Shown here piece after piece: positions 6,452-7,417 of a DNA stretch of 7,417 nucleotides (position 1 is the first letter of the stretch; every line of letters starts with the position of its first letter). This DNA is from Deltaproteobacteria bacterium. GTDB taxonomy: Bacteria > Desulfobacterota > Syntrophia > Syntrophales > UBA2210. The stretch is from assembly GCA_011056825.1 (NCBI GenBank), contig DSBH01000017.1, positions 1 through 7,417 of the forward strand, read 5' to 3'. The notes beneath the pieces were generated by a model. The model saw nothing but the letters and a program-made list of their open reading frames with translations. It was not told the DNA's origin and did no database searches. A program made the translations under genes and the position numbers.

Positions 6452-6692
6452 GCAAAATAGTCTAACTCGAATGTACTTGTGATAAAAATGTGAACTGTTT
6501 CCGTCGGCTTGTCCCTCAGGACTTCGCCGGCACCCCCGTTCGAAGCGTCCCGATCACCGCCTCGCTGTGAAAAGCCCTACCCAAAGAACGCTACTCTGTC
6601 AAGAAAATATTTTTCTCTCACCGATTTTTTCTGTTATAGGTTTATAGCACGTTTTCACCAAAAAGAACAGGCGAGACAACAGGAAAACCTTC

Positions 6693-7226
6693 ATGCATAT
6701 CATCATCGACGGATATAACCTGATACGGCAGTCCGATGTTTTCCGCGCCGCTGAAAAGACCAGTCTCGAAACGGGACGCAACCGGCTGATTCACTCCCTC
6801 GCCCTGTATAACCATTCGAAATCACATAAAATAACCGTTGTTTTCGATGGATGGATTGAAGGTTCCCCGCAGGAGGAGCGATACCGCGAACGGGGTATTG
6901 ATGTCGTTTATTCCCGTCGGGGCGAACGGGCCGACGAGGTGATCAAGCGCATGGCGCGCCGGGGTGGGTCCGATCTCCTGGTCGTCTCCTCCGACAGGGA
7001 TATCGCCCTGTCGGTAACGAAGGCGGGCGGCGTAGCCCTGTCGTCACACCAGTTTGAAACAAAAATGAAGGACGACCACGGCGGCCAGCCGCCGTCGGGG
7101 CAGTTTCCCGGTGACGGCGATGACGACGAACAGTCGGAACGTATTGCCTCGACGAAGAAGAAAGGCCCCGCGAGAAAGCGTTCGAAGCGTGAGCGAAAAA
7201 CGCTGAAGGCACTGCGAAAACTCTAG
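6693..7226 (+). CDS. YacP/Rae1-like NYN-domain ribonuclease
   Basis: This 177-residue protein is probably a PIN-like endoribonuclease of the NYN_YacP family (PF05991), the family of Bacillus Rae1, which cleaves mRNA on the ribosome. Rae1-like activity here is inference. The start MHIIIDGYNLI carries the Asp6 and Asn9 signature of NYN domains. Further acidic positions sit where the fold needs them: Asp52 in VVFDGW, Asp81 in RADEVIKRMA, and Asp101/Asp103 in VVSSDRDIA. These would bind the metal ions. The domain ends near residue 125. The tail is low complexity, first acidic (GDGDDDE, about 140-146), then strongly basic (about 155-177, with KKK, RKRSKRER and LRKL), as in proteins that touch RNA or ribosomes. 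AGGA lies 8 bases before ATG 6693. It is a single gene, divergent from livM, and its TAG overlaps the stop of the convergent gene. Confidence 0.82.
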   Translation: MHIIIDGYNLIRQSDVFRAAEKTSLETGRNRLIHSLALYNHSKSHKITVVFDGWIEGSPQEERYRERGIDVVYSRRGERADEVIKRMARRGGSDLLVVSSDRDIALSVTKAGGVALSSHQFETKMKDDHGGQPPSGQFPGDGDDDEQSERIASTKKKGPARKRSKRERKTLKALRKL

Positions 7227-7417
7227 GAACCGGAACCGCCGGGCCGCTGCACGGACTCGCCAGCCTTGCAGCTTTCGACGAGCAATCGTTCCATGAGCAG
7301 TTTCGGATCGCTCCCGCTCGACTTGAGAGCGACATCGGTTTCCACCAGCCTGTCCATGAAGCTGGCAAGTTCATCCCAGGAAAAATGTTCCGCATGCCTT
7401 ACCGTGTTGTAGATAAC
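7223..7417 (-). CDS. holA: Probable DNA polymerase III delta subunit, C-terminal 64 residues, runs off right edge
   Basis: An open frame enters from the right edge and ends at TAG (7225-7223). The 64 residues contain FSWDELASFMDRLVETDVAL, then KSSGSDPKLLMERLLVESC. This matches the last helices of HolA, where an LxxxDxxLK segment is followed by a Pro-containing turn and a leucine-rich closing helix. HolA is the clamp-loader subunit that opens the beta sliding clamp. The final 14 residues (KAGESVQRPGGSGS) are a flexible, family-atypical tail. The fragment is short, so the name rests on this one pattern. Its stop shares CTAG with the stop of the convergent NYN gene, so the two coding regions overlap by 3 bases and there is no room for a terminator between them. 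Confidence 0.68.
   Translation of the reverse strand, partial: VIYNTVRHAEHFSWDELASFMDRLVETDVALKSSGSDPKLLMERLLVESCKAGESVQRPGGSGS

Larger units (their letters stand above)
6261..6692. other. Divergent intergenic region between livM and the NYN gene
   Basis: These 432 bp separate two genes transcribed away from each other and must hold promoters for both. I found no gene, tRNA or terminator. Visible structure includes a perfect palindrome (6320-6333), a 5+2+5 dyad GCGGA-TG-TCCGC (6388-6399), a consensus TTGACA on the minus strand (6451-6446), and an AT-rich stretch (6601-6650) just upstream of the NYN gene. That stretch contains TTATAG and TTTATA as possible -10 elements without good -35 partners. 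The nonamer GTGATAAAA occurs twice in the same orientation (6299-6307 and 6479-6487). Reading frames crossing the region resemble no known protein and lack ribosome sites. Confidence 0.6.

Noticed and set aside
6299..6487. Two direct copies of GTGATAAAA about 180 bp apart
   Set aside because: Nine A-rich bases can recur by chance, and there is no regular spacing to a promoter and no third copy.
6528..6543. GGCAC-N5-TTCGA resembling a sigma-54 promoter on the plus strand
   Set aside because: The essential -12 GC is replaced by CG, so the match to TGGCAC-N5-TTGC fails.

Overview
The window looks like an ordinary chromosomal segment of a moderately GC-rich Gram-negative bacterium. My best guess is Desulfobacterota (the former Deltaproteobacteria, Syntrophus or Desulfobacter-like lineages). 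The guess rests on a complete Liv-type ABC transporter run together with a FAA1-type acyl-CoA synthetase, on a periplasmic binding protein with a Sec signal and no lipobox, and on LivF ending in an Arg/Lys-rich tail. This is recognition by eye, not a search result.

Layout. From 6260 down to 1, everything lies on the minus strand and reads as one transport operon in the order livM (6260-5190), livH (5076-4201), a small secreted protein of unknown function (4196-3741), a livK-type periplasmic binding protein (3644-2454), livG (2280-1501), livF (1501-719) and the first 217 codons of a long-chain-type acyl-CoA synthetase (651 to the left edge). Genes are tightly packed: livG and livF share one base, the small gene starts 4 bases after livH, and the remaining gaps are 67 to 173 bases. 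The longest gap, between livK and livG, is filled with GC-rich inverted repeats, including a perfect 11-bp stem. A 432-bp divergent intergenic region (6261-6692) holds the presumed operon promoter and a perfect 14-bp palindrome. To its right, on the plus strand, is a YacP/Rae1-like NYN-domain nuclease (6693-7226). The last feature is the 3' end of a minus-strand gene that looks like holA, the DNA polymerase III delta subunit. Its stop codon overlaps that of the NYN gene in a shared CTAG.

How it works together. The binding protein captures a small ligand in the periplasm, LivH and LivM form the membrane channel, and LivG and LivF hydrolyse ATP. The family name points to branched-chain amino acids. 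The co-transcribed acyl-CoA synthetase makes an alternative attractive: the ligand may be an organic, aromatic or fatty acid that is activated to its CoA thioester on arrival. The small secreted protein between livH and livK has an NTF2-like look and may be an accessory to uptake. I saw no mobile element, CRISPR array, tRNA, rRNA or defence system, and no clearly new system. The points most worth a second look are the secreted protein, the transporter-ligase coupling, the hairpin cluster and the upstream palindrome.
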